Assembly: GCA_035772405.1 (NCBI GenBank)
Contig: JAYKKM010000193.1
Coordinates: 3,167,501 to 3,231,500, forward strand
Origin: Chrysogorgia sp. JL179-B06
Lineage: Eukaryota > Cnidaria > Anthozoa > Scleralcyonacea > Chrysogorgiidae
Reading direction: 5' to 3'
Length of the DNA stretch: 64,000 bases
The notes under the pieces are model-generated. The model was not told the DNA's origin, did not search any database, and saw nothing but the letters and a program-made list of their open reading frames with translations. Positions 53,288 through 64,000 of this stretch are shown piece by piece. Numbering within the stretch: position 1 is the first letter of the stretch; each line of letters starts with the position of its first letter. Both the position numbers and the translations under genes were made by a program.

Positions 53288-53770
53288 CGTGACGATCACA
53301 GCTGAAAGCAATGAGCTGAAAGATGAGACGACTCATGTCCGGGATGAGACCGCGGCGCTTATGTGAAACGCGCGGTAATTTGAAACTCAAAACAGCTGGC
53401 ACTGGGTGCCACGTGAATACGCGTGACGATCACTGAAAGCTGAGACGACACAACACTCATGTGCGGGATAACACGCAGTTTGAGTTTCAAATTTCTCATC
53501 CCGGACATGAGTCGTCTCAGCTTTCAGCTCATTGCTTTCAACTATGATCGTCACGCGTATTCACGCTGTTTCGAGTTTCAAATTACCGCGCGTGCAATTT
53601 AGTAAGGGCCGCAGTCTCATATAAGCGCCTAGGTCACATAAGCGCCGCGGTCTCGCTTATGAGACTCCACTTTCATTAAATAAAACATTAGAATTTACAT
53701 ACAGTAATATAGAATAAAACAGAGAAACACAGAGAAACACACCACAGGCGTCAGAGTCGGGCTCCCTGTG

Positions 53771-54513
53771 GCTGAACGCGCCAACGAACTCAGTGAGAAG
53801 CAAGCTCGTGAAATCCAATACATACAAACACTCCCCTAGGTGCTTTTCAGTAACAATGTTTTTTTAGCTCGAACGTGGCCGAGTTGAAGGTATGTCAAAG
53901 GCGCCGCAGGCTGCCACCATACGATCTATGTCTGACCAAGGAGCACAGTTATGATCTAAGTGTTGATTTTACAGAAGGATTAAAACCGGCTTACATGTAC
54001 ATGAGTTCAAGCTCGCGAATCGACACGAGGTTATTCCCAGATGGTCGCCCAACAACAAGTTCGACGTTTACACCAACAAGCCTTCACATCGCAGTAGGCA
54101 AGAACACGCAAACGCAAACCGTGCTCGATACCCAAAGCCTAAACATCAACCCAAAGCTACCTGCACTTGCCGGAATTGTGGTGGACCTTTCCCTCACACA
54201 AATATATGCCCAGCCAACCAAAGGGAAAATTTGTCGTTCCTGCGGAAAATCAGGACATTTCGCCAAAGTATGTCGATGTAGACCACAACCGTGTCGCACC
54301 GTAAAACTGCTTCACACCGTCTCCGACGAAGAACCCGATATGTTTTTATTGTTAACCCCGAAACACCAACTAACAGAGCCTCGACGCTCAAAGCTTCTCA
54401 GCACAGATTACATCATTCCCCATCCTGCCACGTCAACCTTGGAGGTAACACTATACAAGTATATGATCGATTCTGGTGCCTCAGCTAATCTACTTGATGA
54501 ACACACCTACACA
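53771..54513 (+). pseudogene. Ty3/gypsy gag 3' end, zinc knuckle and protease start
   Basis: Continues gag, with the CCHC knuckle CRSCGKSGHFAKVC and the aspartic protease active site YMIDSGASANLLDEHTY (DSG). The protein is cut at 54513-54518 by the LINE insertion; the protease continues at 56966 with SKIYPYGSTTPLPLLGT. Other frameshifts are present. Confidence 0.88.
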
Positions 54514-54518
54514 TGTAC

Positions 54519-56960
54519 AATATTATTACAGTATTTACATAGCGCTTTTTCCAAAACCATATTGTCCAAAAGCGCTTTATATAATATATAGAAATTTAGC
54601 TAAAATTAATGATATAGTTCAATGTCAAGCCTAAATAATTACAGAATTATAATTACAGAAAATATAAACAACATAGCTAATAAAACTAATATAAAACTAA
54701 AACTTAGCCAATGTTTAAGAAAACGCCTTTTTAAAAAGGAAAGTTTTAAGACCATTTTTAAAACTGTTAACAGAGGGACTACATTTTAACTCAAATGGCA
54801 GTGCATTCCACAGCTGCGCTGCCGAGACTGAAAAATAATGATGGTCATAACTATGAAGGTTATATGCTGGTTCCCTAAGGAGCATCTTTATAGCGGAGAG
54901 CAAATGGCGGTTCGGTACACAGGGCTCTAACAAATCCTTAATGTAACTGGGCGCGGTATCATGAAGTGCCTTATATGTGAAGAGAAGAAGCTTGAATTGT
55001 ATGTGCGTTGTTCAATCGGCAGCCAATGCAATAATAGCGGCGTTATATGATCGAACTTGTGCGACAATGTTATTAGCCTAGTTGCACTGTTTAACGCATG
55101 TTGTAGGCGCTGGATTTCATATTTAGGTAGGCCATATACAGTAGCAATGAATTACAATGATCCAGTTTGGATGTAACGAAAGCGTGCACAAGAATCTTAG
55201 CTGTGTCTAAGTTTAGAAATTTCCTAATCTTAGATATGTTTCTTTTAGAATAGAATGCTTATTTACATGTCTCTGTTTGTAGACGCCGATGTTTTATAGC
55301 GTACGCAGAGGCTAACACGTGTCACACGATGCACTTGCAATTTGAACGGTGTCAAGACTTGGCGGCGGGCGATGTTTGGTGTGGAGGACGACGAGCTCGG
55401 TTTTATCGTCATTAAGCTTTAGGTCATTGCGTAACATCCACATGTCTATGTCACGAACGCAGGCTTCCACCTTGGATTGGGCGTATTTTTGGTCGACAGC
55501 AACCGTTGTCTTAAAACTAAAATATATTTGGGTATCATCGGCATATAGATGAAAAGAAAACCCCACGATCGCTCATGATGTCCCCCAGTTGCGCAGTGTA
55601 CAGAGAGTACAGCAATGGGCCTAACACGGAGCCTTGTGGAATCCAAACTTTAGCGTCCGACTTGATGAACGATCCTTCCTAATCGCAACGAATTGTTTAC
55701 GCCCAGAAAGGTACGATTTGATCCATTTAAAGAGATATGGCAATATAAATTAACTTTGTCTGATTTGAAAGAACTCGTGAAATGGTATAACAAGATCTTT
55801 TACAAGTTTCCCTTATTTTTTTGGTTTTCGAAATAATTTGACGAAAGACAGCGTGCTATCCGCCATCTTGGAATTATTTTCGATATGCATGTGACGTAGG
55901 GTAAAGTTGAATTTTTATCTTGCGAACCTTACGAAATTATGAGCCAGAAACTCGATTATGTTACACTATTTCAATTGGCCCACAACATTTTAAAAAGCCT
56001 TCCGCGGAAATTCGGTCACCTATGGAGTAGTTTCATCAGGTTTACCCTGCTTGTGAATTTCCTAGTTAATTAGGTCAAATATCTTTTGTGATAATTATCT
56101 GAAATATTTCAAAAACCAAGATACAGAAAAATTGTAAAAGGTCTTCTTATACTATTTTACGAGTTCTTTCAAATGAGACAAAGTTAATTTATATTGCCAT
56201 ATCCCCGAGCATTGCCTTTGACACCAAAGCGGTCCTCGAGTCTCCTCAACAGCAGCTCATACATGATTGACGGTGTCAAATGCTGCAGACAAGTCTAACA
56301 TCAGCAATATAACACAGTTGTTACCATCTATGGCACGCAATGCATCGTTCTGTAGTGTACTCTTAGTAACGCAGATTCTGTGCTATGCCCTGCAACTCTG
56401 TATGCCGATTTATATTCTTCAATAAGTTCGTTTTCAAGGAGGTGGATGGCTGTTTGATGGGCAATAACTTTCTCACATGATTTGGAGATGAAGGTCAGAT
56501 CTGAAATAGGCCTGAAATTTGGAAAAAGTTCACAGTCCAACAGCGCCTTTTTTAAGCGAGGTTTAAACAAAGCTTCCTTCAGATCGTCTGGCAGCAAACC
56601 TTGTTCGAGTGATAGATTTACTATCTCGCAGGTGCGGGAAATGGATCCAACTCTTCGCAAGTGATTAAGTGAAAGTCACAGAGACAGTTAGAAACATTGG
56701 ATTCACTGGTTTCTGACAACGAGGATTCCATTTTCTCAACCTCACTATTCCTTCTCGATTCAAGGCCATTCTTGATATTTAGAATCTTATTCGTAAAGTA
56801 GTCGGCGAAGGCTTCAGCCAACTCAGCAGTGTTATTCCATGATGGAAGTTTCCTCTCACCCTTCAAGTGGAGTAATTTGTTAACAGTTGAAAAAGAGCTT
56901 TTGGGTCGGCCTGATGCTCTTCCACGATAGCCATCTTCGCAGCCTCCACAGCCTCATCAG
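54519..56960 (-). mobile_element. CR1-like LINE inserted in the gypsy protease
   Basis: Minus-strand RT pieces, from 5' to 3': LPSWNNTAELAEAFADYFT (56800s), FRPISDLTFISKSCEKV and [20 protein letters not shown] (56330-56660), FHLYADDTQIYFSF (about 55550, YADD intact), and LWNALPFELKC (about 54810). Stops, a 440-bp non-LINE stretch (55720-56210), and shifts kill it. The 3' end reads AAAGCGCTATGTAAATA. A possible 5-bp duplication TGTAC lies at 54514-54518 and 56961-56965. Confidence 0.83.
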
Positions 56961-56965
56961 TGTAC

Positions 56966-57720
56966 TCCAACCACAGACCTCCAAGATCTACCCTTACGGT
57001 TCAACAACTCCTTTGCCGCTGTTGGGAACAATATCCGCAACAGTTAGCTTTCATTCGATACCATGTTTCACGTCACCAAAGGCAACAACGGTAACCTCCT
57101 AAGTTGCGAAACAGCTCAACAACTTACCCTTCTTGTACGTCTGAACGAAACATTTATCACGAATTTCCCGACCTCTTCAACAGCATCGTCAAAGTCAAAG
57201 GAAAATAAATTACACTTCACATTGACGAAACCACCCTTCCCAAGCCAGCATCCCTTTCCATGTGCGGAAAGATGTAGAGAAAGAACTGGACAGATTAGAA
57301 CGTCTTGACATCATCGAAAGCATCGAAGGACCAACCCCCTGGGTGAGCCCCATTGTCGTCATGCCAAAGAAATCAGGCGAAGTGAGAATATGCGTCGACA
57401 TGCGTGAGGCAAACAACGCTGTAGGCCGTGAAAAACATCTAATGCCAACAATGGATGACCTCATCGCCGATTTAAATGGAGTGACATGTTTTAGTACTAT
57501 GGATCTACAGTATATTACAACCTTCAGTACACAAACGCCTAATATGTTCGGTATCAATACTGCATCCGAGATCTTCCAAAACGCCATCGCGGAGCTCCTT
57601 GCAGGGCTCCCTGGATGCAGGAACATCTCCGATGACATCATCGTCCACGGAAAGGATCAAAGGCAGCATGACGCCCATTTTCGAGCTGTTCTGCAATGAT
57701 TGAAACATAACAACGTTCGC
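56966..57720 (+). pseudogene. Ty3/gypsy protease end and reverse transcriptase
   Basis: SKIYPYGSTTPLPLLGTISA (protease), GNNGNLLSCETAQ, then FHVRKDVEKELDRLERLDII, PWVSPIVVMPKKSGEVRICV and TMDDLIADLNGVTCFSTMDL. A deletion follows before INTASEIFQNAIAELLAGLPG and the catalytic-region remnant ISDDIIVHG (Y-DD altered to S-DD). Frameshift near 57265. Confidence 0.87.
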
Positions 57721-57919
57721 CTCAACAAAGAAAATGCACCTTTTCCCAACCTCAACTGTTATTCTATGGCTACAGTACATCTTCAGCGCCCAATGAATCA
57801 AAGAAAATAGAAGCAATAACAAATTCCCGACCTCCGCAGAACCCAAGTGAAGTGAAATCCTTGCTCGGCATGGCACAATACATCTCCAGATTCATTCCGC
57901 ATGGACAGATCCTGTCGTA

Positions 57920-58765
57920 ATACGTTTCAAGAACGTCAAAGATGAGTTGATTGTCCTGCCACACTCGCTAAGAAAACAAGCCATAGAGTTGGCTCACCTT
58001 GGACACCAAGGCATCGTTAAGACGAAATGCCTCTTGCGTGAAAAAGTTTGGTTCCCTGATATTGACAAAATGGAAGCGAAGACATGTCTGCCCTGCCAAG
58101 TCACTACTCAAGGAACATCACCACAACCAGAACCGATGCATACAACTCCTCTGCCAGCGAGTTCTTGGACCGAGGTAGCAGTTGACTTCGTTGGACCTTT
58201 TCCAACACGCGAATACTTACTGGTCGCCATCGATGAATACAGCCGATACCCGGAAGTTGAAGTTACCACTACTACATCTGCGAGATCTACCATTCCCAAA
58301 TTGGATGCCATATTTGCTAGACAAGGCATTCCCGAAGTTTTAAAATCTAACAATGGTCCACCCTTCGCAAATCACCTAGGATTCAAACACCGCAAGATAA
58401 CCCCATATTGGCCAAGAGCGAATGGTGAAGCCGAACGCTTTATGAAAACTATTGAAAAGGCGATCCGAGCAGCTCATGTCGAAGGTCGAAACTGGAAGCA
58501 AGCATGCAATGTTCCAATTTCTTCGCCAGTACCGTGCTACGCCACACAGCACAACTAACATTTCTCCAAGCGAAGCACTCAACAACAGGAAGTTGGATCT
58601 CGACCCAACTTCCAAACATGATGCTCCAACAATAGCCAGAAGGATGAAGAAATAAGGCGACAAGACAACAGCAGAAAATCAACAATGAAATCCTGCGGAG
58701 ATAAACATCAACGCGCAAAAGGAAGTACCATCGAGATTGGTGATACTGTACTCGGTAGTTTTACT
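57920..58765 (+). pseudogene. Ty3/gypsy integrase
   Basis: Zinc-finger half: AIELAHLGHQGIVKTKCLLR and CLPCQ (H-H-C-C). Core: EVAVDFVGPF (first Asp), VLKSNNGPPF (second catalytic Asp replaced by Asn) and NGEAERFMKT (Glu). A frameshift at about 58550 leads into FLRQYRATPHSTTNISPSEA, and the end reads AKGSTIEIGDTVL at about 58755. The element stops there; no 3' LTR found. 58770-59425 shows no gene. Confidence 0.88.
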
Positions 58766-59426
58766 GCTACATTGCTTTTCAGAAGATTTAAAACAAATGA
58801 TCATTAATTTTCATGACTTGACTGAAAACTCACTGGGAAACTGAATGTTTCAAAAGTCATGGTTGTTGCCATACACTTCCGTGAGACTTATGGATAGCGT
58901 TACGATTCCACGCCAGACAGAAATTAACTTCGATTGGAGATATTTAGAAAGCGCGTGCTTGGATTTTGTTAAGGTTTACGATGCTCACTGTGTATCCGTG
59001 ATGTTCTTTCTAGCCATATCAATAAATGCCGGTAAAAGCGAATGCAAAAAAGTATTTGATGGGTAACCGGAAACGGGACTTTCTGTTTGCGCACATATAA
59101 ATAAAATACACAAGTTTTAAAGGGGCATTGTCTCGGAAAGCGCATACGCGAAAACTGTTGATGAGATTTGTCAAGTCAGAAAATAGTTCATCCATAACCC
59201 GCACGAGTCTCGTTGTCTACTAGTTCTACTGAAATTCTAATTAACATACGATGAGGATGGAACAGAAATTTATGGATGACTCGTCTTAACAAATTATTCA
59301 AAAAAACTAAAAATCGTGCACGATAACTTTATTTCACAACAAACTCCAAACGGTTTCACGTATGAATTGGAGGCGATAAGATTATATGTGTACGTATGTG
59401 ATGTATTTAAATGAGTATGTACCGTA

Positions 59427-59462
<36 letters not shown>

Positions 59463-59466
<4 letters not shown>

Positions 59467-59910
59467 AGGATTTATGGTGAAGGAAAATTTCGAGTGTTGG
59501 AATACATACATTTTAAGACCAAACCGGAACCAGTTGCGAAAAATGCAACTTAGCGGCCTTCCGGTAGGAATTGAACCCGCGACCCTGCGATTGCTAGTGC
59601 AGTGCTCTGACCACTGAGCTACGGAAGCCGTTGCCGAGAGCCTAGTCACGAGTTCTGTATATATGGTGGTAATGCCGGGATAAGATTCTGGGTATATTAT
59701 AGGTAATATTTGGCATTTCACTCGATCAAACTACATGTTGAAAGGATTTATGGTGAAGGAAAATTTCGAGTGTTGGAATACATACATTTTAAGACCAAAC
59801 CGGAACTAGTTGCGAAAAATGCAACTTAGCGGCCTTCCGGTAGGAATTGAACCGCGACCCTGCGATTGCTAGTGCAGTGCTCTGACCACTGAGCTACGGA
59901 AGCCGTTGCC

Positions 59911-59911
<1 letters not shown>
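59463..59911 (-). repeat. tRNA-like repeat units, tandem copies 3 and 4
   Basis: Two head-to-tail copies (59463-59740, 59741-59911) of the unit at 3095 and 7654, the second truncated just past its tRNA-like part. tRNA-like parts at 59556-59628 and about 59830-59901 on the minus strand; copy 4 has lost one C in the T-arm. TA tracts flank the pair (59428-59461, 59912-59978). Confidence 0.83.
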
Positions 59912-59978
<67 letters not shown>

Positions 59979-59982
<4 letters not shown>

Positions 59983-60150
59983 AGGTAATATTTGGCATTT
60001 CACTCGATCAAACTACATGTTGAAACGATTTATGGTGAAGGAAAATTTCGAGTGTTGGAATACATACATTTGAAATAAAATGTATGTATTCCAACACTCG
60101 AAATTTTCCTTCACCATAAATCGTTTCTATATATATATATATATATAGAG
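59979..60150. repeat. Partial tRNA-like unit ending in a 105-bp palindrome
   Basis: AATATTTGGCATTTCACTCG...GAAACGATTTATGG of the same repeat, then 60023-60127 is a perfect-looking palindrome (GAAACGATTTATGGTGAAGG...and complement) centred near TGAAATAAAA, followed by a short TA tract. Confidence 0.8.
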
Positions 60151-60599
60151 GTAAATCGTCGAGGTAAATATCCAACCACTATTCACTGACACTGAGGTGA
60201 ATAATTGTTTTAGCATATACCAAAACAAATTGATAAAAAATAAGTAAATTTCGGTTAGTTTCATTATAATTTAGCCAGGAATTGGTGCGAAACGCAAGGC
60301 AAAAAATTCGCTCCTTTCCATATTTGGAGTTTGCCTTTCCATATTTGGAGTTGTTTATCAGTTTTGACAAGCTGACAGCAGCCGGTCGTTTTGAAAACCT
60401 TTCGAAGTTCGATCAAAGTAAGGCAAAAGACCACTGGATTTTAACTCAAAGGAAATATTTTAATACTATACATGGACTAATGAATTCTGGGTGAGTAAAC
60501 GACAGTAATTGTTCTTTTCAAAGCGTTTTTATTTCGGTCAGTACAATGACAAATGTTTCATGTTTCATTTAGTCGTTGAATTTCCTTTAATTTATAAAG

Positions 60600-61150
60600 A
60601 TTTATGTGGGTGTTTACTGTTATAAAATTGGTGGTATGTTTTCCAGGTCATTTGTCAAAAATCCATAAAACCAACATACCTCTACGACCCATAACCAGCT
60701 CTATTGGGTTTCCAACCTATAATCTATCAAAATACTTGGTTACAGTTTTATCGCCCTTAATTAATGAAACATATTCAGTCAAAACAGCGTCGCCTTTGCT
60801 CAACAAATCAAAAACCACCAGATTCTAGAAGACGAAGTTATGGTATCTTTTGACGTGATTTCCCTGTTTAGTAACGCAAGTTCGATGGGAATTGAAGTAG
60901 TGACCGAACGCAGACTTCTGGATGATGAACAATTATCGTGTAGGACCGACGTTTCTGCCTCAAACATTATTAGATTACTAGAGTTTGTACTTCGAAATAG
61001 TTATTTTACAAACAACGACCAATACTTTCAACAGATCTCTGGCTGTGCAATGGGTTCTGGCCCATTAGCGCCACCGTCGCTAATATCGTAATGGAACATA
61101 TTGAAGAAGTTGCTATGTCCACTGCTCCACATCCTCCTCATTGGTGGTAT
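60600..61150 (+). pseudogene. Penelope-like RT fragment
   Basis: LSKIHKTNIPLRPITSSIGF, PTYNLSKYLVTVLSPLI, then after a shift MVSFDVISLFSNA (catalytic Asp of motif A), LLEFVLRNSYFTNNDQYFQQ, GCAMGSG and, shifted again, ANIVMEHIEEVA. These are consecutive PLE RT motifs that are missing from the PLE copies at 112-2353. It ends before the YxDD box. Confidence 0.85.
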
Positions 61151-61559
61151 ATCCACCTATCCACCGGAGATGCCCCCATACCCCCTACATTGGTCGTGGC
61201 TAAAGCCACGATCTACATCATATAATGCTTGATAATTATAATCTAACTGCACCCCCAAATTCTCCGTTGCTCCCCCCAAATTTTGATCCTAGCTACGCCA
61301 CTGATCGGCGACCGTGGGTGAGGGTTCGGGTTAGGATTCGACTCATGTTTAGGATGGCAAATAAACCGTTCGGGATCCGATGGCAAGACCGTTTACGAAA
61401 GGGAAAACTGCGTCAGTGGCAGCATCGTCACCTATGCATAACATGGTCGTCGATAAATGAGATCTAGAACTATAGGCTTTATAATGTTAATTTCAGAATG
61501 GTTAGGATTAAGCAAGGAAAAGGTACACGCACAAATGTTTGAAACATGTGCTTGAGCTT

Positions 61560-61800
61560 GGAGATTCCGGTATAATCATGGCAGTGGATGTGGTGGGGAT
61601 TAGGGATGGGGAAGATTTACAGTTGGGTTAGAATATATCCATAAGGGGTTCACGAGAATCAGATAAATCCTTATGCCATTTAAGATTTCATGATTATGAA
61701 TATCTCCTGGGGAGACTATATAGATTGGTTTGTTTCACGTCGGTTCACGCTGGTGAAATAAGCGTAATAAGCACAAGAGAAAGAACATTTAAAAAAATTT
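61560..61800 (-). repeat. Dispersed repeat, inverted copy of 44150-44400
   Basis: Shares TCCTTATGCCATTTAAGATTTC, GTTTCACGTCGGTTCACG and TAAGCACAAGAGAAAG in inverse orientation with the foldback repeat at 44060-44470. Confidence 0.75.
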
Positions 61801-62660
61801 AAAAGAGAATTTGGCCGTTGGATATTCAACAAGACGCCCGCCAGGCGTTAACCCGTGCTACTTGCGGTAATCGTGTCCTGTAAAACACACAATAGAATAG
61901 ACACAAATCAATGTTCTCTTTGCAAATTTCGCGATTTGTAACCCTAGGTAAGGTACAGCAAGTAAAATACTGTGTAAAATACTTATACCTGAAAAGCTGT
62001 AATATTTGACTCTCAGCCAGTATATTTACGACACGCTGAGCGTACCTAAATCGAGTTACTCGTGGTGAAGCTTCCATCTTAATTTACTTCAAATTTTAAT
62101 TTTATTGCAGATTTTCTTGCTTATTTCATGACGCATGGAATATAATTGATATCTGCAAAAACTCATGCGTTCAGAAACCAGTACAATTATATTAGAGCGC
62201 GGTTTGAATAATATTATAGTCTGCGAGGCAGTCGCCACTCGCCTGCGGTGGAGAGTCTGCGAGAGACTATTAATTCTAAATTTCTAGACACAGACCTACT
62301 TTCCTTTTCTCATCCGCCTTTTATCCTCCATCAACCTTTTCTCATCCGCGTTTTATCCTCTATCCGCCTTTTCTCATCCGCATCCGCCAAACTCCGCGTT
62401 TTGCCGATGCAATTGGCAATTATATTTCCGTTCGAAGGCTCACCCCGGGTGACATGCGTTTTGCTCGAAATATTTTAAGATCACATATGATTGCAATCAA
62501 ATTTTGTTTATGATTTAGATTACTTGCCAGCAACATTCCTGATGAATCTTTGAACAAACACTCGATTTTGATTTATATAAACCTTTCTTTCGATTTCCTC
62601 AGCTAAAACAGCTTGTATCTTCAAGATAGTAAATACTGTAGATATGAACATATATATATA
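61800..62660. other. No gene seen
   Basis: Contains a short repeated CTCATCCGCnTTTTATCCTC motif (62295-62390). Nothing else recognised. Confidence 0.5.
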
Positions 62661-62666
62661 TGTATT

Positions 62667-64000
62667 CAGGGACGTAGCGAGCGGGGGGGGGGGGGGGGGG
62701 GGGTGTTACACCCCCCCAACTCAGGTGAAGAAAACAATTCAGGTAAAATCATGATACAGTCAAGTAAAAAATCAGGTAAATAAATCTGTTAAATTGAGAC
62801 AGACTAAAGATATTACATTCTGAAGAAACAAATAAAAGTAAGTGATATCAGCTCATCTAAAGATACACAGCGATTTCCCCCGGGTCAAATTTCATTGTCA
62901 CGTGCGCGATTCGCGAGCCAAGGAATCGTGCAGGCCGCAGCGAAACGCAATTGTAATCTGACATCCTTCGCAAAAGGCTGAAATGCTTTAACTTTCCGAA
63001 ACTCGTTTCACACTGAAAACATTATGTGAAGTTTGTTGTTTGAAATGAGATTTTTAAACATTGTTGTGAACGTTTCAATGTTACGGTAACGAACATTCGG
63101 TTTGACTGAAGGTAAATAGCTTTTGCATTGTCTAAACACCTTGATGGAGAAGCGGAATTCTCTTAAAGACACATTTGATCCTTTCCTGAAAGTGCTACAT
63201 CCAGAAAGGCCAGGAAAAATTGAAGACACGAAAAAGTTGATAGCTGCGTTCCCGTCGGCATTCTCACTGGAATCCAGTAGTGCAATTAACAGAGAATTGG
63301 CAATTTTCTTTGAATATGCATTGAAGGAGCATAACCGGGAGCAAGATGAACAGGGTTTAGAAATAAAACCCATGACATGCAGGATAGCTGCAAACATCGC
63401 TCTTAAAATGGCCAACAGCAAAGGTTTACAAATTATTTCTAGCGATCATTAATTCAGCCTATTGAAGATTGTGAAAAGTTATTCACGAAACAAGATATCT
63501 GGAGAACGTTTGAACGATTGCATGATTCTTGCCGCTGAAAAGGATATCACCACTGCTGTTGACGTGAGCGAGCTTGCTAAAAAATGGTCATTATTGAAAA
63601 ACCGACGACCGACGACTGTCAATCGAGTAAAATTTAAAAATTTTACCTGATTCTAATAAGAACACAGATGAATTTGTACTAAGATACGTACTTAAATTCT
63701 ATCCAAAGGTCCCAAGAACATTTCAACTTCATTATATTTTAATATTAGTATATAATGTATGCTGTAAACTACATATATACAAGCTACACAACCTCGAAAT
63801 GTTAGAAGAATTTGAACTTTTGAACATTATTCTGAAATAAAATTTTATATTCTTTTATTAAACTTATTTAACCCATGACGTACGTTGCTTCAATTTTTCG
63901 GCAGGGTTTGCTATAAGGTATATTGCCGTATTTATTCAGTGAAAGATATAGTTGCGTGCGAAATAATACGCAGAACTCCTTAATATTACCCCATAATATA
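62667..64000 (+). mobile_element. hAT-like transposon (TTF/ZMYM-type), right part off window
   Basis: Starts CAGGGACGTAGCGAGC followed by a G-run and TGTTACACCCCCCC, a terminus often seen on hAT elements of the TTF/ZMYM-like group. A transposase C-terminus lies at 63123-63650. Either heavily deleted or rearranged, because the N-terminal and DDE domains are not recognisable before it. Confidence 0.55.
63123..63652 (+). pseudogene. hAT transposase C-terminal fragment
   Basis: Two frames interrupted by a stop near 63450. The second (KIVKSYSRNKISGERLNDCM, ILAAEKDI) matches the hAT C-terminal dimerisation signature 'LK-IK-Y-R--M-QERL--L--L-IE-D'. The first (PERPGKIEDTKKLIAAFPSA) is the region upstream of it. 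Catalytic residues absent. Confidence 0.6.

Larger units (their letters stand above)
51767..53770. mobile_element. Foldback DNA transposon inside gypsy gag
   Basis: TIRs of ~215 bp start CACAGGGAGCCC and contain AGACCGCGGCGCTTATGTGA and ACGCGCGGTAATTTGAAACTC. Flanks GCGGAAC (51760-51766) and GCTGAAC (53771-53777) look like a 7-bp duplication with one mismatch. The right part has an extra inverted copy of the subterminal sequence (53300-53530). No transposase. It carries two nested elements. Confidence 0.75.

Noticed and set aside
59463..59911. Hammerhead core inside the tRNA-like units
   Set aside because: I looked for CTGANGA...GAAA on both strands and found none; the tandem arrangement alone is not enough to call a retrozyme.

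Overview
The window is animal genomic DNA of invertebrate type, most likely cnidarian (probably anthozoan; this is inferred from the repeat families). It is AT-rich, carries many (TA)n microsatellites, and is crowded with mobile elements. The one clear host gene is on the minus strand. Two coding exons at 10481-10711 and 10829-10904 encode the N-terminus and PAS domain of an ERG-type KCNH potassium channel. A possible MADF-domain exon lies at 13208-13366.

The centrepiece is a complete, apparently intact Polinton/Maverick at 24640-43285 (18,646 bp). It starts AG and ends CT, and is bounded by a 6-bp target-site duplication (TAATAA). Its terminal inverted repeats (TIRs) are about 1.15 kb. The last 169 bp of each end is itself a palindrome with 75-bp arms and a 19-nt loop. 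A leftward gene block holds penton-like protein, integrase with chromodomain, two tandem paralogous membrane proteins, major capsid-like protein, packaging ATPase and a conserved terminal gene. A rightward block holds a large membrane-anchored protein, a fibre-like protein, an N-myristoylation-motif protein, an Arg-rich microprotein, a BRO-N/VRR-NUC/zinc-finger fusion, three small membrane proteins, a zinc-ribbon late-transcription-factor-like protein and protein-primed DNA polymerase B. A thymidine kinase gene is embedded on the other strand. Replication, integration, packaging and virion modules are all open, so the locus reads as an endogenous virus-like element. I found no adenain/Ulp1-type protease. 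A second, decayed Polinton survives at about 16.2-17.0 kb, with the same order: capsid 3' end, ATPase, terminal gene.

Layout. 0-8.6 kb: Penelope-like fragments in inverted arrangement with hammerhead-ribozyme motifs, TA microsatellites, tRNA-like repeat units and MITEs. 8.7-16 kb: a piggyBac-type MITE, the KCNH exons and mostly featureless DNA. 16-17.3 kb: the Polinton relic. 17.6-24.6 kb: MITEs, a palindromic ribozyme-like repeat, two CR1-like LINE fragments and microsatellites. 24.6-43.3 kb: the Polinton. 43.3-50 kb: foldback repeats, a TTAA-flanked MITE and two LINE reverse-transcriptase pseudogenes. 50.3-58.8 kb: a broken Ty3/gypsy element whose gag is interrupted by a foldback transposon (itself holding a hAT-type MITE and a Mutator-like element) and whose pol is interrupted by a CR1-like LINE. 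59.4-64 kb: tRNA-like repeat units, a Penelope RT fragment and the C-terminus of a hAT transposase.
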